DNA of 64,000 bases from Limnephilus marmoratus. Its lineage: Eukaryota > Arthropoda > Insecta > Trichoptera > Limnephilidae. The DNA is taken from positions 52,188,727-52,252,726 of the forward strand of contig OU862917.1 of the NCBI GenBank assembly GCA_917880885.1, in the 5' to 3' direction. Position numbers and translations under genes: made by a program. The notes under the pieces were generated by a model. That model had not been told where the DNA came from, did no database searches, and was given only the letters and a program-made list of their open reading frames with translations. Each line of letters begins with the position of its first letter. The first letter of the stretch is position 1. This document shows positions 21,148 to 33,179 of this stretch, piece after piece.

Positions 21148-21451
21148 TTTAAATTCCAATAACCTTTATTGTTCAACAATCCCCCTCCGGTAACCCGACG
21201 CTCATCTTTTCCTCAAGGTCTTCAAAAACTTCCCCTTCTCTCCCAAGTACATTTCTTCGAGGCAAAATAGAATAACCGGCTAAAGGGCGCGGACTTCGAG
21301 CATCGTCTGCGATTGGGCCGATATCTATACGCATTCACATTGGGACTGCCCGGTGGTCTATGGAATACTTTCTCTGACTTTTCTTTTTATATATTTTATT
21401 TTCTTTCTGCTATTATGGTAATTACTTACATTATAACATAATCATATAACT
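21148..21451. other. Unassigned sequence
   Basis: Mixed composition with nothing recognised. Confidence 0.3.
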
Positions 21452-22070
21452 GTTTTTTTTTTTTTTTTTTTAACCTTATTTATTCTCATTTCTTTGTACA
21501 TAATATAATGTATAATAGCAAATAGTATACATATAATAACATAATATATAATAACAAATAGTATTAACAAGAAATGAAAACCCACTAAGGCACTGCCTGA
21601 GTGTGGGTAATATTAAAACAAAATTATATTTCCAAGTACTCAAAGTATAAAATAAACTTAAAAAACATATAAAATATAAAGTTAGTATAAAAAGTTAGTA
21701 TTACATAGGTAGAAGAAGTAAAAAAAGGTTTTTTTTCAGCCATTATAAAAATAAAATAAAAATATGGAAAAAACATACTGATTTTTAATTATTTTTTTTT
21801 TTTTTAGTTATTATAAAAAAATAAACAGAAAACATATTGTACTACAGTTTAGAGAATTACAGAAAGTGAGTTGTAGGATGATGGATAAATTTATAGAAAA
21901 AGTGTTTCAATATCTACATTATTCAACCATAATTTTACCTCTTTTACATATTTTATTTATCATTTGAGTTTGTAGTGGTAGAAGGTTAAATGAACGAGGA
22001 CCAATGAAACTGCTATGTGTCTGCAATAATTTTTCCTCATTACTTTTTTTTTCAGAAGGTTTCCTCGACT
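21452..22070 (-). mobile_element. Probable LINE 3' end with poly(A)
   Basis: A run of 20 T at 21452-21471 would be a poly(A) tail on the minus strand. About 500 bp inside it the minus strand reads SFIGPRSFNLLPLQTQMINK, the type of ending seen in LINE reverse-transcriptase proteins (GPRxxNxLP). The fragment is short and diverged, so the family is uncertain. Confidence 0.4.
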
Positions 22071-24177
22071 GGTCATAGTCGTTATTTTTCTTTTTCTTTT
22101 ACTAACACTTTTATCTCTTTTTGATGTTACCTATTTCAGAAGAATTATTCCACGAACTGCTACTTCTATTTATCTTTTGTATAATGTTAATGTAAGTACT
22201 TGCATACTGCTTACTAACCCCGTATGCATGGACATTGGAGGGTCTAGAGTCGTTCAAATAAATGTAGCTTCGTTCAAAAAAAAAGTAGAGTCTAGACGTG
22301 TGCGGTGAAGGAAGAAACCATATGTTTCCTTAAAACGCGTTGGGAAAGTGGTGAGGTCCCCTCCAATGTTCAAAATACACCATGACGGGTATAGCTTATT
22401 GTTAAATGATCTTTTGTATAATTATCGCAATTAACAATAAGTAAAGTACATAACATAATTTTTGCGGACCTTATATAGTAGTGTTAATAAACCTACCGAA
22501 GAGACAGAGGGCAGAAAAAGAAGAGGTGTTTAATTTATGTTAGTGTAACTAAAACACCTCAAACCATAAGTTTAAAGGGAATTTTAATTAAATTAATTTC
22601 GGCTAAAGAATTTTAAAATGTAGGTGAATAACAATAATAAAAAAAATACTATATTTATCAACTACAAATCATTGTTATAGTCTGTCAAATAAGAGTAGAA
22701 AATATAAAATGGAACTACAAAATTTGTAGGCTGGCAACACCAATTTACCTGTCAAATATTCTTTTAAGGTGCAATAACGCTGAAAATACAGAACACTATA
22801 TTCACATATATAAAAACATTTTTTTGTCTTAAAAAAAAATCGAAGAAGCACTGTTGTTAAGGTACCTACTTAATGACATAATTTTGATTACATTGTGTTT
22901 TACAAAGTGATTGGATTTCATTTAATTTAACATAAATTTGATTTTAACAGTAGGTCGAAAGGAAGAGTCATTAATGGTGAGTTTAGTTACATTACTTTTA
23001 GATCTGAATGAGTTAAATATATTCAGATCTAAAATTAGAGAGTTGATCTAAAGCCTAGGTACTTAAGCTAATATTAAATAAATGTGAGCAATTTTAAAGT
23101 ATGCTTTTTATTTTATTACAATATCGTTATTCTTCTTTACGTTAACACAAAATTGCATACGTATAATAATAATATACCTATATGCAATACAATTTAATTT
23201 ACTTCCAGAATACGTACAAAGTTGCATTTATTTCTTTCAACTATATACTTAAACGGTGGTGTTTATATATACCTAACATACTTAATTAATCTTGATAACC
23301 ATTAATAAATATGTAAAAGAGGAGAGGGCCTAAATTAGAGCCTTGGGGATAAATATCAAACCATGCAACATACGAGTAAATTATGATTATGTTGATGATT
23401 TAAGATACATGCAGATATGCAAGTACAAATTAAGAGGCCAGATTAATTTAAAAACTGTATGTAGGTGCCTACATGAAGCAACAGATTAACGAAGATAACA
23501 ATATCAAAGCAGAAATAAATGTAACATGATGTAATTTTTTATTCATTGTCGTTAGTGTGTATGAGTTGTGTTATATTTTAACATACCCACGTAAAATATT
23601 CATAATTTCCACATGGTAGAATCAATGAAAACAGCTCATCGCAGATCCGATGTTAGAGCATATAAAGTGGAGGTATGTGATGTATAAAGCACCTTCTTCA
23701 TCTTAACCTAGTTAAAATGGCAGAATTTCGGTTCAGTGCGCAGAGCTCAGTGTGCGGCTTCGGGCAGAGGAAGGTTTTCCCCTTTCATCCGTTGCAGCGG
23801 AGGTTCGTGGCTTATCTCATTAGTAGTTCAATCGGAGATTAAAAAGGGAGAATAAATTCCTTTAGATATATGAAAAAATCCTATGTCTGGTCTTCTCCAT
23901 GTCATTATGAATTTCATTACGTTACTGCGCCACAGATTAGCGACCCAGCGACAATATTCAATTCCGCGATTCATTCATTCTAGTCTGTGGATAAAGAATA
24001 TAATATCATTAACTCCTTATAATACATCGCTTATACACGATATATAACGCATTACACAGTAACCTAAAACATACTGTAACAAAGAAAAAACATTGCCAAA
24101 ACATGTTAAAGGGTAATTGCTCAGCAGCTTTATTAAACATTGACACAATCTTTCTTTGGAACTCTCAAACTTTTGTA
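22071..24177. other. Unassigned AT-rich intronic sequence
   Basis: Contains a small element-like unit with inverted ends CATTGGAGGG/CCCCTCCAATG (22223-22370) and a perfect 14-bp hairpin (22996-23034). A GC-richer patch at 23700-23830 carries two TCAGTG initiator-like motifs, but no splice-bounded exon was found. Confidence 0.3.
22996..23034. repeat. Perfect 14-bp inverted repeat
   Basis: The arms TTTTAGATCTGAAT and ATTCAGATCTAAAA are separated by 11 bases. There is no T-run typical of a terminator, and it is probably the remnant of a fold-back element. Confidence 0.7.
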
Positions 24178-24890
24178 TATCGATCGTCAAGTTGATTAGT
24201 CAGACATCTCCAAAAAAATTTTTTTTTAGTTGATTATGCAGTTATATGTAAAAGTATACCCTCTATTTGATACAATACTTAGATTACTCATAAACACAAC
24301 CAAATCCATTACAATGCAGAAATTTTAGAAGTGAATTATACAAAATATTGATGTTTTCTGGGTTACTAGTAGGAAACTTAATTTCCGGTCGGTTACGCTT
24401 CCCTGTGGCGTATTTACAAAACCTATACCGATTCAGTCGCGGTAACGACAATTTACATTTTAAATATACCTCTATATTGGTTATTTTTTATCACATTGCA
24501 AAAACAAAAATTGTTCTAAAATCCTGATAAAATAATCTTTCTGCTGTGTATATTAGAAATTAATAATTTTATCTCTAAATATTTAAATTTTAATATTATT
24601 CCCATATATTGTAAATACACCTCTATATTGATAATTTTTTATCACTTTGCAAAAACAAAAAGTGTTCTAAAATCTAGATAAAATAATCTAATGTGTATAT
24701 TAGAAATTAATAATTTTATTTCTAAATATTTAAATTTTGATGTTAAAAATTTAAAGCGACTGAAACGCGGTAGGGATTGTAAATACGCTTCCCGGTGTTA
24801 TTTTAATATGTTAAACACTGTAAATAATATTTGATTTTTGGTGAACATTCGAATATTGCTATCGTCATTATCTAAACAAAAATAAAACCA
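24178..24890. mobile_element. Unclassified DNA-repeat copy with internal duplication
   Basis: It begins ATCGATCGTCAAGTTGATTA and shares several blocks with 29020-29396 (CTTCCCTGTGGCG versus CTCCCGGTGTTATTTTA; AAAGTATACCCT; ACTAGTAGG). The interior 24470-24740 is a tandem pair of about 145 bp units beginning CACCTCTATATTG. The terminal block is inverted at the end of the second copy, which suggests a terminal-inverted-repeat element. Confidence 0.45.
24470..24740. repeat. Two-copy tandem duplication, about 145 bp units
   Basis: Both units contain CCTCTATATTG, TTTTTTATCAC, GCAAAAACAAAAA, TTCTAAAATC and TATTAGAAATTAATAATTTT in the same order with scattered differences. Confidence 0.75.
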
Positions 24891-25807
24891 ATAAATAGCA
24901 CACAAAAAATAATAAATAATGCAACTACGTACACTAAAACTGTCGCATTTTAATGTACCAAAATAACATCTTCAATGATTAACTTATATTTAGCAACTTA
25001 ATACCCGATAATTGTATAAAAAAAATTGCCGATTCTAACGAAATATTATTCTGCACAAATATCAAGGGTGCTGCGCCCTCAAGCAGCTAGTAGATTCCCA
25101 AGGTTTGCAGGTCTACCGTTCTGGCGCCACTGGTATATGTAGTATAAACCTAAAAAATATGACGGAAGATTCCATAGGTACTGATATTCATAACGCACCT
25201 ATGAGATTTGAGATTCATTTCGGACTAGCTCTTCGGCAGTACGAGTATCACTCGGATGGGAAGATTTTTAACACGATATTTGATTATGATTATGTTTTAA
25301 AATAAAGTTTGTATAATGTACTTATTTATATGTAGTTCACCGGACAAACACTTTAGAGAAAACCGCCACTGGTCTGTTCTGAATGAAAACAAAAGTGTTT
25401 GAATGTTTAATTATTCGTGTGACGTAACTCTGTGGTCAGTCTCTGGAACTTCGTGGCCATAAACTTGCTGCTACCACCTCACAAGGCGATCTCTGCTCTC
25501 TAACTAGAACTATCTACACACCTTACTACAGCCTAACCTCATTACGTTCTGTTCTAGGAATACGAGCCAAAGCGTTGAACCATTTTATGCATTGAGAAAA
25601 AATGGGTTTAAATTCTTTATTCGGTCGATGGGTTCATAGCTTGACACACTTGCGTTTTGCAATATTTGCATGCGGCCAAAAGTAGAACTTAGGAAAAAGA
25701 TTTTTTTTAATTAACATATCTTTTTGTATTCATAAAATCCACACAAAGTTAAGGGTGTCGATCATGTGGTGAGATATTTGGTTTCGAATTTTATAAATTA
25801 CTGCACT
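24891..25807. other. Unassigned intronic sequence
   Basis: No recognised gene. The 66-codon frame at 25105 has no family signature. Part of 25070-25300 may be an old repeat. Confidence 0.3.
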
Positions 25808-25977
25808 TTTTGAAGTAAAACTTCTTTACGCACGCTTGATTTGGGGAGTAAGTTGGTGAATGCGTGACGAGAGCGTTATGAAAAGTGTGATCGGGCGAGG
25901 CGAACGGAAGTTGAGAGGGAGATAGATATAAGTTAGTAAAGTTTTACTTCAGTCGTGTGGTCTAAAGCACACTCGTT
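25808..25977 (+). mobile_element. Repeat with AAGTAAAACTTCTTTACGCA and GTGTGGTCTAAAGCACAC
   Basis: It starts TTTTGAAGTAAAACTTCTTT, itself an inverted AAGT-AAAACTT, and ends with AGTTTTACTTCAGTCGTGTG then GTCTAAAGCACACTCG. The same start and end enclose the minisatellite-expanded copy at 55537-56150. Class unknown. Confidence 0.5.
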
Positions 25978-26375
25978 TTTTCTTCTTAGATTTGTCATAA
26001 ATCCTTATCCGTCTGTAACTTTGGATTCCATGACGGTTGATCCCTCTACAGTTGCCCCCCCCCGGCATACTTACATAAAATATGCAGTCAGTTTAGGGAA
26101 AATACTACTTACACAAAATATAACTAAGTGTCCCCGAAGGGTGTGCAGAGAGGATGAACCTCAGAATAATATAAATATAAAACATATTTTACATTCAAGT
26201 GCGTCAAGGATAAAACTTATTGTATATATACGGTATATATAAAAGTACAAATAATTGTCACTGCAAATAAGTTCGTTTGATATCAGATAATCTTATTATT
26301 AAAGGAATTTTCGAAATCGATTTTAGGTTTGAAATTGGTAAATAGTGCACATAAAACATCATAATTTTATAATTA

Positions 26376-26670
26376 ACTAGCTGGTTCCCGACATGCGTGT
26401 CCTTTCCCATTCGTCCCGTTCCCTTCCGCCTCCCTTTCCTCTCCCGCGTCCCCTTCCCCTCTCGCGTTCCCACTCCGCTTCCTCTACCTTTCCTCTCCCC
26501 ATTGCACTCCCCCCTTCCCCCGTTCCGCAAACCCCCCTCCCGAGTTCCTCATACCCTCTCGAGTTCCCTTCCCCCTCCCGCATTCCATTCATTCAGTACC
26601 GGTACATTAATTTTTCAAATAGCTCTTTTTTATACAAATTTAATTACGCCAGAGCTCACCGCTTCTTTTA
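26376..26670 (-). mobile_element. Helitron-like 3' end, pyrimidine-rich (antisense)
   Basis: It opens ACTAGCTGGTTCCCG, the reverse of CGGGAACCAGCTAGT, so the CTAGT end is at the left on the minus strand. A long C/T-rich tract (26400-26590) follows, the strand complement of the G/A tract seen in other copies. The overlapping proline-rich open frames result from this composition. Confidence 0.55.
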
Positions 26671-26765
26671 TATAAACTTTGTCCTGACAATAATGAACAC
26701 AGAAAATAATAATTATACAATTTGGTGCAGTTGTTCGGAAGTTACATTTCGGCGATCCATTTTTA

Positions 26766-26880
26766 TTTAGAAGAAGATATATAGATAGATAGAAGAAGAT
26801 AGATAGATATATAGATAGATAGATAGAAGAAGATAGATAGATAGATAGATAGAAGATAGATAGATAGAAGATAGATGTAT
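26766..26880. repeat. AGAT/AGAAG microsatellite
   Basis: Irregular runs of (AGAT)n and AGAAGAT units extend from about 26766 to 26878. Confidence 0.85.
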
Positions 26881-27084
26881 TTTCGGTGGATCAACTGTAG
26901 GGTCACCTATCTTTGCCGTAAAGCAGAAAATCTTTTATCTGTGTTTAATTATGATACGGTGAAAATTTTCCTGTCCGGATTTTTACCCTCCAAGAAACTG
27001 GGCGTCTTGTAGATGGCTAGCAGATTCTCCAATAGTGATCTGCTGCTATCTCTAGGACGCCCAATAATTGAATTTGGGAGCCTT

Positions 27085-27525
27085 CTCTGGGCTGGAGACG
27101 GACAATACAAATACATAATAAACCCACTTGATTCTGAGTAAAGGAGAGCGATCCGTCTGACTGACAATCCGTTGTTAACAGACCGATTGCCATCTCTAAT
27201 GCACAGACGCAACGTGGGCACGCTGAGTGTGTTCTACGTGTATTTTAATGGGGCCTGCTCTAAGGATCTAGCAGTATTGATCCCGGTGCACTGGTGCATG
27301 AAACTCGATGGACACGAACAGAACACCCATTCACAGTTGATGTTGGCTAATGAGAACGGGTTGCTTATTCAATTCGTTTTTCTGTGGAACGAGCAAACGG
27401 CATCTGTTTTTCCTCCTTCATATAATCCGGGCCTCTCAAGATCAGCATTAATAAATTCCTTCATAGAGCCCCCCCCCTTATTCCGGCTATCAAGGCTGCC
27501 CAACCGGGTGGCTACATATAGTTGA
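27085..27525 (+). mobile_element. LINE reverse-transcriptase C-terminus, decayed
   Basis: In slightly broken frame the plus strand encodes YKYIINPLDSE, RRAIRL, then TDRLPSLMHRRNVGTLSVFY and LWNEQTASVFP. The order matches the C-terminal end of a LINE protein common in moths and butterflies (consensus QRRAVRI ... LxHRRxxxSLxVFYRxYxGECSEEL ... LWNELPxxVFP). The expected Cys-Ser-Glu is Cys-Ser-Lys here. Stops and missing parts show it is inactive. Confidence 0.7.
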
Positions 27526-27847
27526 TCGCCTGACAGGTACTTCCCCAAAATTATAATTATAAAAAAATTATATTGATTTTTTATGCATTACTTTACAATT
27601 TCAAACCTAAAACCGCCTTCAAAAATATATTTTAAAATAAGTTGGTAGAAATGGATGTCTAACGAGTTAGTTTACAGTGTCGATTTTTGTGTTTATACGT
27701 TGGTATATCTGAATGAAAACCTATTTTTGTTATCAGACGTTGCATCATCTCTGCACACCTCTTTGGGGACGTTTAGTTATGTTATGTGTAGGTAAGTAGG
27801 TATACCGTATTTCCCCTAATCCGACTACATATTGTTTATAGGGTGTA

Positions 27848-28099
27848 AAGGGACGTACTTGACTTACTTTAACCAGTGATTCCTGACATTATTTGGAGAA
27901 AAAATGTAATTCAAATTTTGTCTTTGGTGACATTTTTCATTTTTTTTCCTGCAAAATATAAAAAATGGTAGATTTTGGATAGTTGGAGGCAGGGTGAGAG
28001 GTTGATCAAAATAGTCACCGGATTCCAAAATTTCAGTTACATGTTTTACTCCAAATAATGTCAGGAATCACTGGTTAAAGTAAGTCAAATATGTCCCTT
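27848..28099. mobile_element. MITE with about 50-bp inverted ends
   Basis: The left AAGGGACGTACTTGACTTAC...ATTATTTGGAG and right CTCCAAATAATGTCAGG...GTCCCTT ends are inverted with few mismatches. The 252-bp interior is non-coding. Confidence 0.8.
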
Positions 28100-28800
28100 A
28101 ATACCATTTATAAGTCTCAAATCGAATCAGATTTAGTTTTCATTTGTTTATTCGCTGAAAAGGCAAGATTTCGTATAGGTAGGTTAATTTAGATCAGATA
28201 ATATGTCATGTAGCTGTTATCTATCAAGAACCTAAGACAGTAAACATAGCCAGTAAGATGCGCCTTGTTCTGAACCTCAAAAGCCTCAAGTTCATTGTAA
28301 CATATAGCATCATATGTTGTACTCTTGGCGTAATGCATAATGACATGTGAACTGCTGTCGGCAGTCGAGACAATAATACAAGTTGGTAGTAAGTGGTAAG
28401 TAGTGACTGTAAACAACATATTTAAGGCAACACAACATGTTATCACTTGAAGCGATAAATTACACCTCCAGCTGTGTTCACAGTTTCTGTTGTAAATATA
28501 CTGCAACGGCTATATTATGAGGTTCTGCTTGTTTCCTATAAATACGTCATGACAATCAACGGGCATCGCACGGTGGTGAAGATTCAACGGGCAGAGGTTC
28601 CGGACCAGAGAGCATCTCTCTCGAGGAAAGAAAAAACACCGCGCGGCCTTTTTCTTATAAAACTTAATTTTGGATTTGAGGCCAAAATACCCAAACAAAC
28701 TGAATAATTCTTATTTTTAACATAATGAGAACACCTAATAAATAAAAATAAATATATACCATCGAAATTTGATACAGTTAAAAATGGCCAAATCAGATAG
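28100..28800. other. Unassigned intronic sequence
   Basis: No recognised gene or repeat boundary. Short overlapping frames on both strands near 28510-28700 partly reflect sequence shared with the SINE D neighbourhood. Confidence 0.3.
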
Positions 28801-28935
28801 GGACACCTTAGCTCAGTTCGTAGAGTCACGGCCCGGAAAGCCGAAAGTCCTGGGTTCGAGTCCCAGAGGTGCCAATATCCTTTTCTGATTTTTCTATTTG
28901 CAGATTTTCGATTGAGTTTCTCTAATATTGTCTTC
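28801..28935 (+). mobile_element. SINE family D copy with well-preserved tRNA-like head
   Basis: At 28801-28873 the head reads ACACCTTAGCTCAGTTCGTA (A box) and CTGGGTTCGAGTCCCAGAGG (T arm with B box), and 3' AGGTGCC pairs with GACACCT except at one position. The anticodon-loop-like CCGGAAA sits between CGGC and GCCG. The tail TTTTCTGATTTTTCTATTTG is shared with 19890-20030, so this is a repeat head and not a single-copy tRNA gene. Confidence 0.65.
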
Positions 28936-29019
28936 ATTTATTTTAATAAATCAAAGGTTATTTTAATATCTGGAGCAGATATGTACTGTTTTTATTTATT
29001 TTTGTTTTAAATGATGATA

Positions 29020-29396
29020 TAGATCTTAATATACATCTCCGAAAAATCGAAATTTGTGTTGCCTGTGCAGTTTTATATACCTATAGTAAAAGTGTACCCT
29101 ATTTGTGGTACAGTGCTCAGATTATTCATAAACTGTTAAACCACCAAATCAATTATAATGCAAAAAACTTTCAGTGAATTAATCTAAATGTTGATATTTT
29201 CTTGGCCACTAGTAGGATATTTCAAAATGATGTACCGGACCGTTAAGCCTCCCGGTGTTATTTTATAGCATATTTAATCTGTAAAACACAGATACGTGTA
29301 TGGTCAGCATTCAAATATTGCTTTCCACATTATCTCAAAACTTAGTATTTGAAGATGTCTGACTAATCAACGGGACGATCGATATATCGGTAATTA
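29020..29396. mobile_element. Second copy of the 24178 repeat family
   Basis: It ends AAGATGTCTGACTAATCAAC then GGGACGATCGATAT, the inverse of the start of the copy at 24178. Internal blocks match in order but are diverged. Confidence 0.45.
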
Positions 29397-29665
29397 AAGA
29401 ATTCAATTTTGCTTCATATTGGAGGCAACTTATAATTTTTTTGTTAGTTAATTATAAATATTTTAAAAATATATAGCTAGCCTTATCGACTGTGTTAACA
29501 TAGTAAAAAATAAAAATCTTAAAAATGCGTTTTTTGGGAAGTCATTTTAATTTGTATCCGAAAAATTTGTGTTTTGACGTAAGTAGGTCATTTATAATTA
29601 AAATTTACGTCCATCACAATGCTTTTTTATTATTTTTTTTTTTATTTATTATATTTTTATAATAA

Positions 29666-30024
29666 ACTAGCCGAAGTCCCCGGCGATGCCCGGGCTTTAT
29701 ACAGAGTTCTCGAAATCAAATGTAGACAGTGATCTTCCTCTTGTTTTGAAGGTCACATGTGCAAAATTTCATCAACCTCGGCATAAAACTGTTGATTTTC
29801 ATACAAAATCAAATCCACACCACCCGCTGCCAGTCCGCTCGTCCACCATAATATATTTTATATTTCAACCAATTTACACAAAACCTTGACCAATTATATA
29901 CCTAAGCCTTCCTCATGAATCTCTTTATCTATTGGTGAAAACCGCATGAATATCCGTTCAGTAGTTTTTGAGTTTATCGCGAACAGACAGACAGACACGA
30001 CGGAGGACTTTAATTTATAATAAT
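29666..30024 (-). mobile_element. Helitron-like element, antisense
   Basis: It starts ACTAGCCGAAGTCCCCGG (CTAGT end on the minus strand) and reaches CAGACAGACAGACACGACGG and TATAATAATA, which on the minus strand is the usual 5' side (ATTATAAA...GTCTGTCTG). It lies next to a second copy in the same orientation. No helicase is encoded. Confidence 0.5.
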
Positions 30025-30525
30025 ACTAGCAGACCCGGCCACACGTTGCTGTGGCTAACGAAACACAACTCACCCAATCTTTATAAAATCCACACCACCC
30101 GCTTTCCAGCTGCCCGCTACCCGCTGCCTGAATTGAACATTTGAATTTATCGGCTTTTCTCTACTATAATAAGCATGTATTATACATATAAACTAATTAA
30201 CTCGCCACTCATTATACAATGCTTGCAATGCAACACTGGATATTTGAAAAGGGAAAATCAAATACCTACTTACTCTAGGACATCTATTTTCCAATTTCTT
30301 CCGTAGAACGAATTTCAAAAGTGACTATAGTACGGCCCGCCAGCCATTTTAAATCGCACAAAAATATGTTTTCTTTGAATTTCTCGGCTTTTCTCTAATA
30401 TAATTTACATGCATTATACATATAAAATTCCTCTTCAATCACTCTATCTATTGGTGAAAACCGTATGAAAATCCGTTCCGTAGTTTAAAAGATTAATTGA
30501 GCGACTTCATTTTATACTATGTAAT
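30025..30525 (-). mobile_element. Helitron-like element, antisense, second copy
   Basis: It starts ACTAGCAGACCCGGCCACAC and contains internal blocks shared with its left neighbour (TCTATTGGTGAAAACCG, ATCCGTTC, GTAGTTT). It ends in a weak TTTATACTA terminus. Confidence 0.5.
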
Positions 30526-30596
30526 GATGATGATGATATATTTATATATGTATAACAATATTTATTTATAAATGTAGGGATAAACCAATTTAAAAA

Positions 30597-30597
30597 A

Positions 30598-30630
<33 letters not shown>
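30597..30630. repeat. (TA)n microsatellite
   Basis: About 15 TA units. Confidence 0.9.
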
Positions 30631-30632
<2 letters not shown>

Positions 30633-31277
30633 CTCACAAATACTTACTTGCCCAAGTTGCCTCTAAAATCATGAAATATTTAAGTCTTTACCTAATAGCC
30701 TATATTTTATAGTTTAAAACCAAAGATATTTATATTTCAATATCTTTGTTTAAAACACAAATAAATAAAGAAGCACATATCCAAACTATAGGTACTTTCT
30801 GCTAAACCTTTTGATAACAAAAATAATTTTTCAGTTTAGTTACGTATTTTGGCATCACATCCAAAATTAAGATTTGCATGAAACGGACCGCGCAGCCGTT
30901 CGCCTTAGGGACGAGACCTTGATTGTACGGTTTTTGGTATTCTTCTCCTGATGTATGAATGATTGTGCTGATGCCTGATATGATTGTTATTAGATCATTA
31001 TCGGACTGTGACTAAGGCCAGACGATTGCGTATTACCAAAAACCTCGAATTTAGTTTTCTTTGTCCTGAAATAATTAATAAATCAAAATAGGCATTACTC
31101 CATCAAAAGAAGATTTTTTAATTTTCAAATTAATGTTATATATTTAGGTAATCTTAGTTCTTTGTCATGCACCCGATAGACTGACTTCTTGTACCATCGT
31201 TGCGGTGGAACTTTTCAAGGTAATGTAGCTCTTTATTATAGGTCAATGGATCTCTAAATATTAAAATGAATCCCTGT
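30631..31277. other. Unassigned AT-rich sequence
   Basis: Contains a small hairpin, AACCAAAGATATT/AATATCTTTGTTT, at about 30718-30755. Otherwise nothing recognised. Confidence 0.3.
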
Positions 31278-31620
31278 TTTTTTTTTTTACATGAGCTCCA
31301 CACAGGAGGCCCTGAGGAAAATATTTTCCCTCAGAGCCTATGTCATCCTTGGGGATGCTGTGTGGAGGGGTTTTTTTAGGGAAAGGAAGGAGAGGAGAGT
31401 TCTGGGAAGGAAAAGGGTTTAAGGGGTGTGTAGGAATCTGGGGTTCAGTGTATCCTGGTCATCCGCCTCCAAGACCTAGACAAACCTCACCCCATGAACC
31501 CGGGCACCCCTGCTAAATCACCAAACGTAGCGAACCACTTGGGGTGACCTATGGCAGAGGTGTTGGTTATCCAATAAAGGTTCCCGGGGCGGCGGTACCC
31601 ATTCCCGCCTCCCAAATTGA
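31278..31620 (-). mobile_element. Family B copy, near full length
   Basis: It begins with a T run, then ACATGAGCTCCACACAGGAG, and ends GTACCCATTCCCGCCTCCCA, the exact inverse of the family start. Well preserved, so probably a recent insertion. Confidence 0.8.
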
Positions 31621-31723
31621 AATTGTTTCCCTTGGTCACGCCATAACTTCAGAACGACTTTACCTATTTCATTCATCTTTTTTTTAAGTTTTCTTATACT
31701 TTGTAGAATGAACGACTATGTAT

Positions 31724-32430
31724 TCAAAATCAAAATCAAAATCATTTATTGTACAAAATTTTCATTTAGTACAAAAGGTATAACTTATAGGTACCTATAT
31801 CCTATTTCTTCCAGTTAACCTAACATGTTGTACAGATTTGAACACAAATGAAATATATATATAAAGGTGGTGTAATACATAGTGAATTTGTTTTAATTTT
31901 TTATATAAACGCAAACATAAAAACAGTTGTACCTACCTATGTGAGGTATTCACTTAATGTGTAATGAGACCTGTTCAGAAGGAATGTTTTTAGTGATGAC
32001 TTAAATCTGAGTGTATCTTGTATTTGTTTAATATCATGTGGAAGGTTGTTGTATACTTTAATGGCCATGTAAAAGGGTCCTTTTTGGAAAATTGTTTTGC
32101 TTGCTTTTGGTATTAATAAATTTTCTGTAAACCTTGTAGCGTGTTTATGTGTAGAGTTTTTTTGTGGAAACTTTTCTGGAGATGATCGCACTAACATGCA
32201 TAACTCCATTATATATATGTCGGTGACTGTAAGAATTTTCAAATTTTTAAATATAGGTCTACATGAATCCCGATTAGCAGAGTTTGTCATTTTTCTTATA
32301 CATCTTTTTTGGATGATAAAAACATCTTTGGCGTTTACTGAGTTTCCCCAAAAGATAATTCCGTATTTTATTATTGAATATACATAACCATAGTATGCGG
32401 CCATTACCGATTCGATGTTTAATATATTTC
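31724..32430 (-). mobile_element. LINE 3' end with hexamer tail
   Basis: The minus strand encodes MAAYYGYVYSIIKYGIIFWG (32404 leftward), QKRCIRKM, and the terminal YNNLPHDIKQIQDTLRFKSS with LKTFLL. These are the C-terminal blocks of a Jockey/CR1-group reverse-transcriptase protein, unbroken over 155 codons. The 3' UTR ends at 31724-31749 in a TCAAAA-type hexamer repeat, a tail form very common in lepidopteran genomes. 5' truncated near 32430, before the catalytic motif. Confidence 0.75.
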
Positions 32431-32689
32431 TCAGTGTACCTAGAACAAAAGAAAAGCTACTGATTTTGGCTACTATTTTGGATAATTAATTCGTACGTAT
32501 GACAGTTTGATGAAATTGAATTTAGCAGGCAGCTGTTTTTTTTTGTATTAAAGAATTGTCTATAGATTCTTAAAATTATAGATATTTTAAATAGGTACCT
32601 ATGTTTGGTACCAAATGTGATCGATTGTTCTTATAATACACAAAAATGAATATTTGTAACATACGAAAAATTAAAATTTGAATAAAAAA

Positions 32690-32965
32690 ATTGTAATAGG
32701 TGTCACGCGAGCTGTTTGAAAACTGAATGTATTGGGACTGAATATATAGAACGCGGGAGGAGGGTTTGCGAGACTGGAATGATCCATTTAATTTAGTAAA
32801 AGTTTCAACTAGCAATAATCGCATCTCGGATAAAGAAAGAAGTATGATTAAAATCACAGCGCTCTTGAGGCGATTTTTCGCAAAAACAGCGCTATATAAG
32901 TTGTCCAAATTTATTATTATTATTATTAAAATACTTTAAAAATCAGAGTGTGCAGTTCATACGCG
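32690..32965 (+). mobile_element. Helitron-related fragment
   Basis: Contains TAATAGGTGTCACGCGAGCT and GAACGCGGGAGGAGGGTTTG, which match, in reverse, parts of 40341-40620. The CTAGT end is missing. The right part carries an AGCGCT...AGCGCT hairpin motif at about 32858-32893. Confidence 0.45.
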
Positions 32966-33179
32966 GCAAGTGAAACCTATAATAGTAAACTAAAGTGGGG
33001 AGGCTACGAAGCACCGCACAAAGAGGAGACTGATTAATCTTTCTCAGTCTCTCATTCTTTTGCAGTCTGAAACCTATAGATGTATGTGTTAGTCTCTTTT
33101 TAGTCTCGCTATTTTTCGTTTCATCGAGTTTCAAATCACAACGGCGCTAAAGAAGTTTTCACTTAAAAAAATTAAATAA

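Noticed and set aside
23640..23830. Alternative promoter with TATAAAG and TCAGTG motifs
   Set aside because: Spacing between the TATA-like and initiator-like motifs is about 48 bp or more, and no donor-bounded exon follows clearly.
26393..26770. Proline/arginine-rich open frames on both strands
   Set aside because: They lie in a C/T-rich tract of a Helitron-like end, and low complexity explains the open frames.
26766..26880. Possible CRISPR-like array
   Set aside because: Simple AGAT microsatellite without unique spacers, in a eukaryotic context.
28801..28873. tRNA gene candidate
   Set aside because: Good A and B boxes, but an acceptor mismatch, a short variable arm with a Ser-like anticodon, and a tail shared with 19890-20030 mark it as a SINE head.
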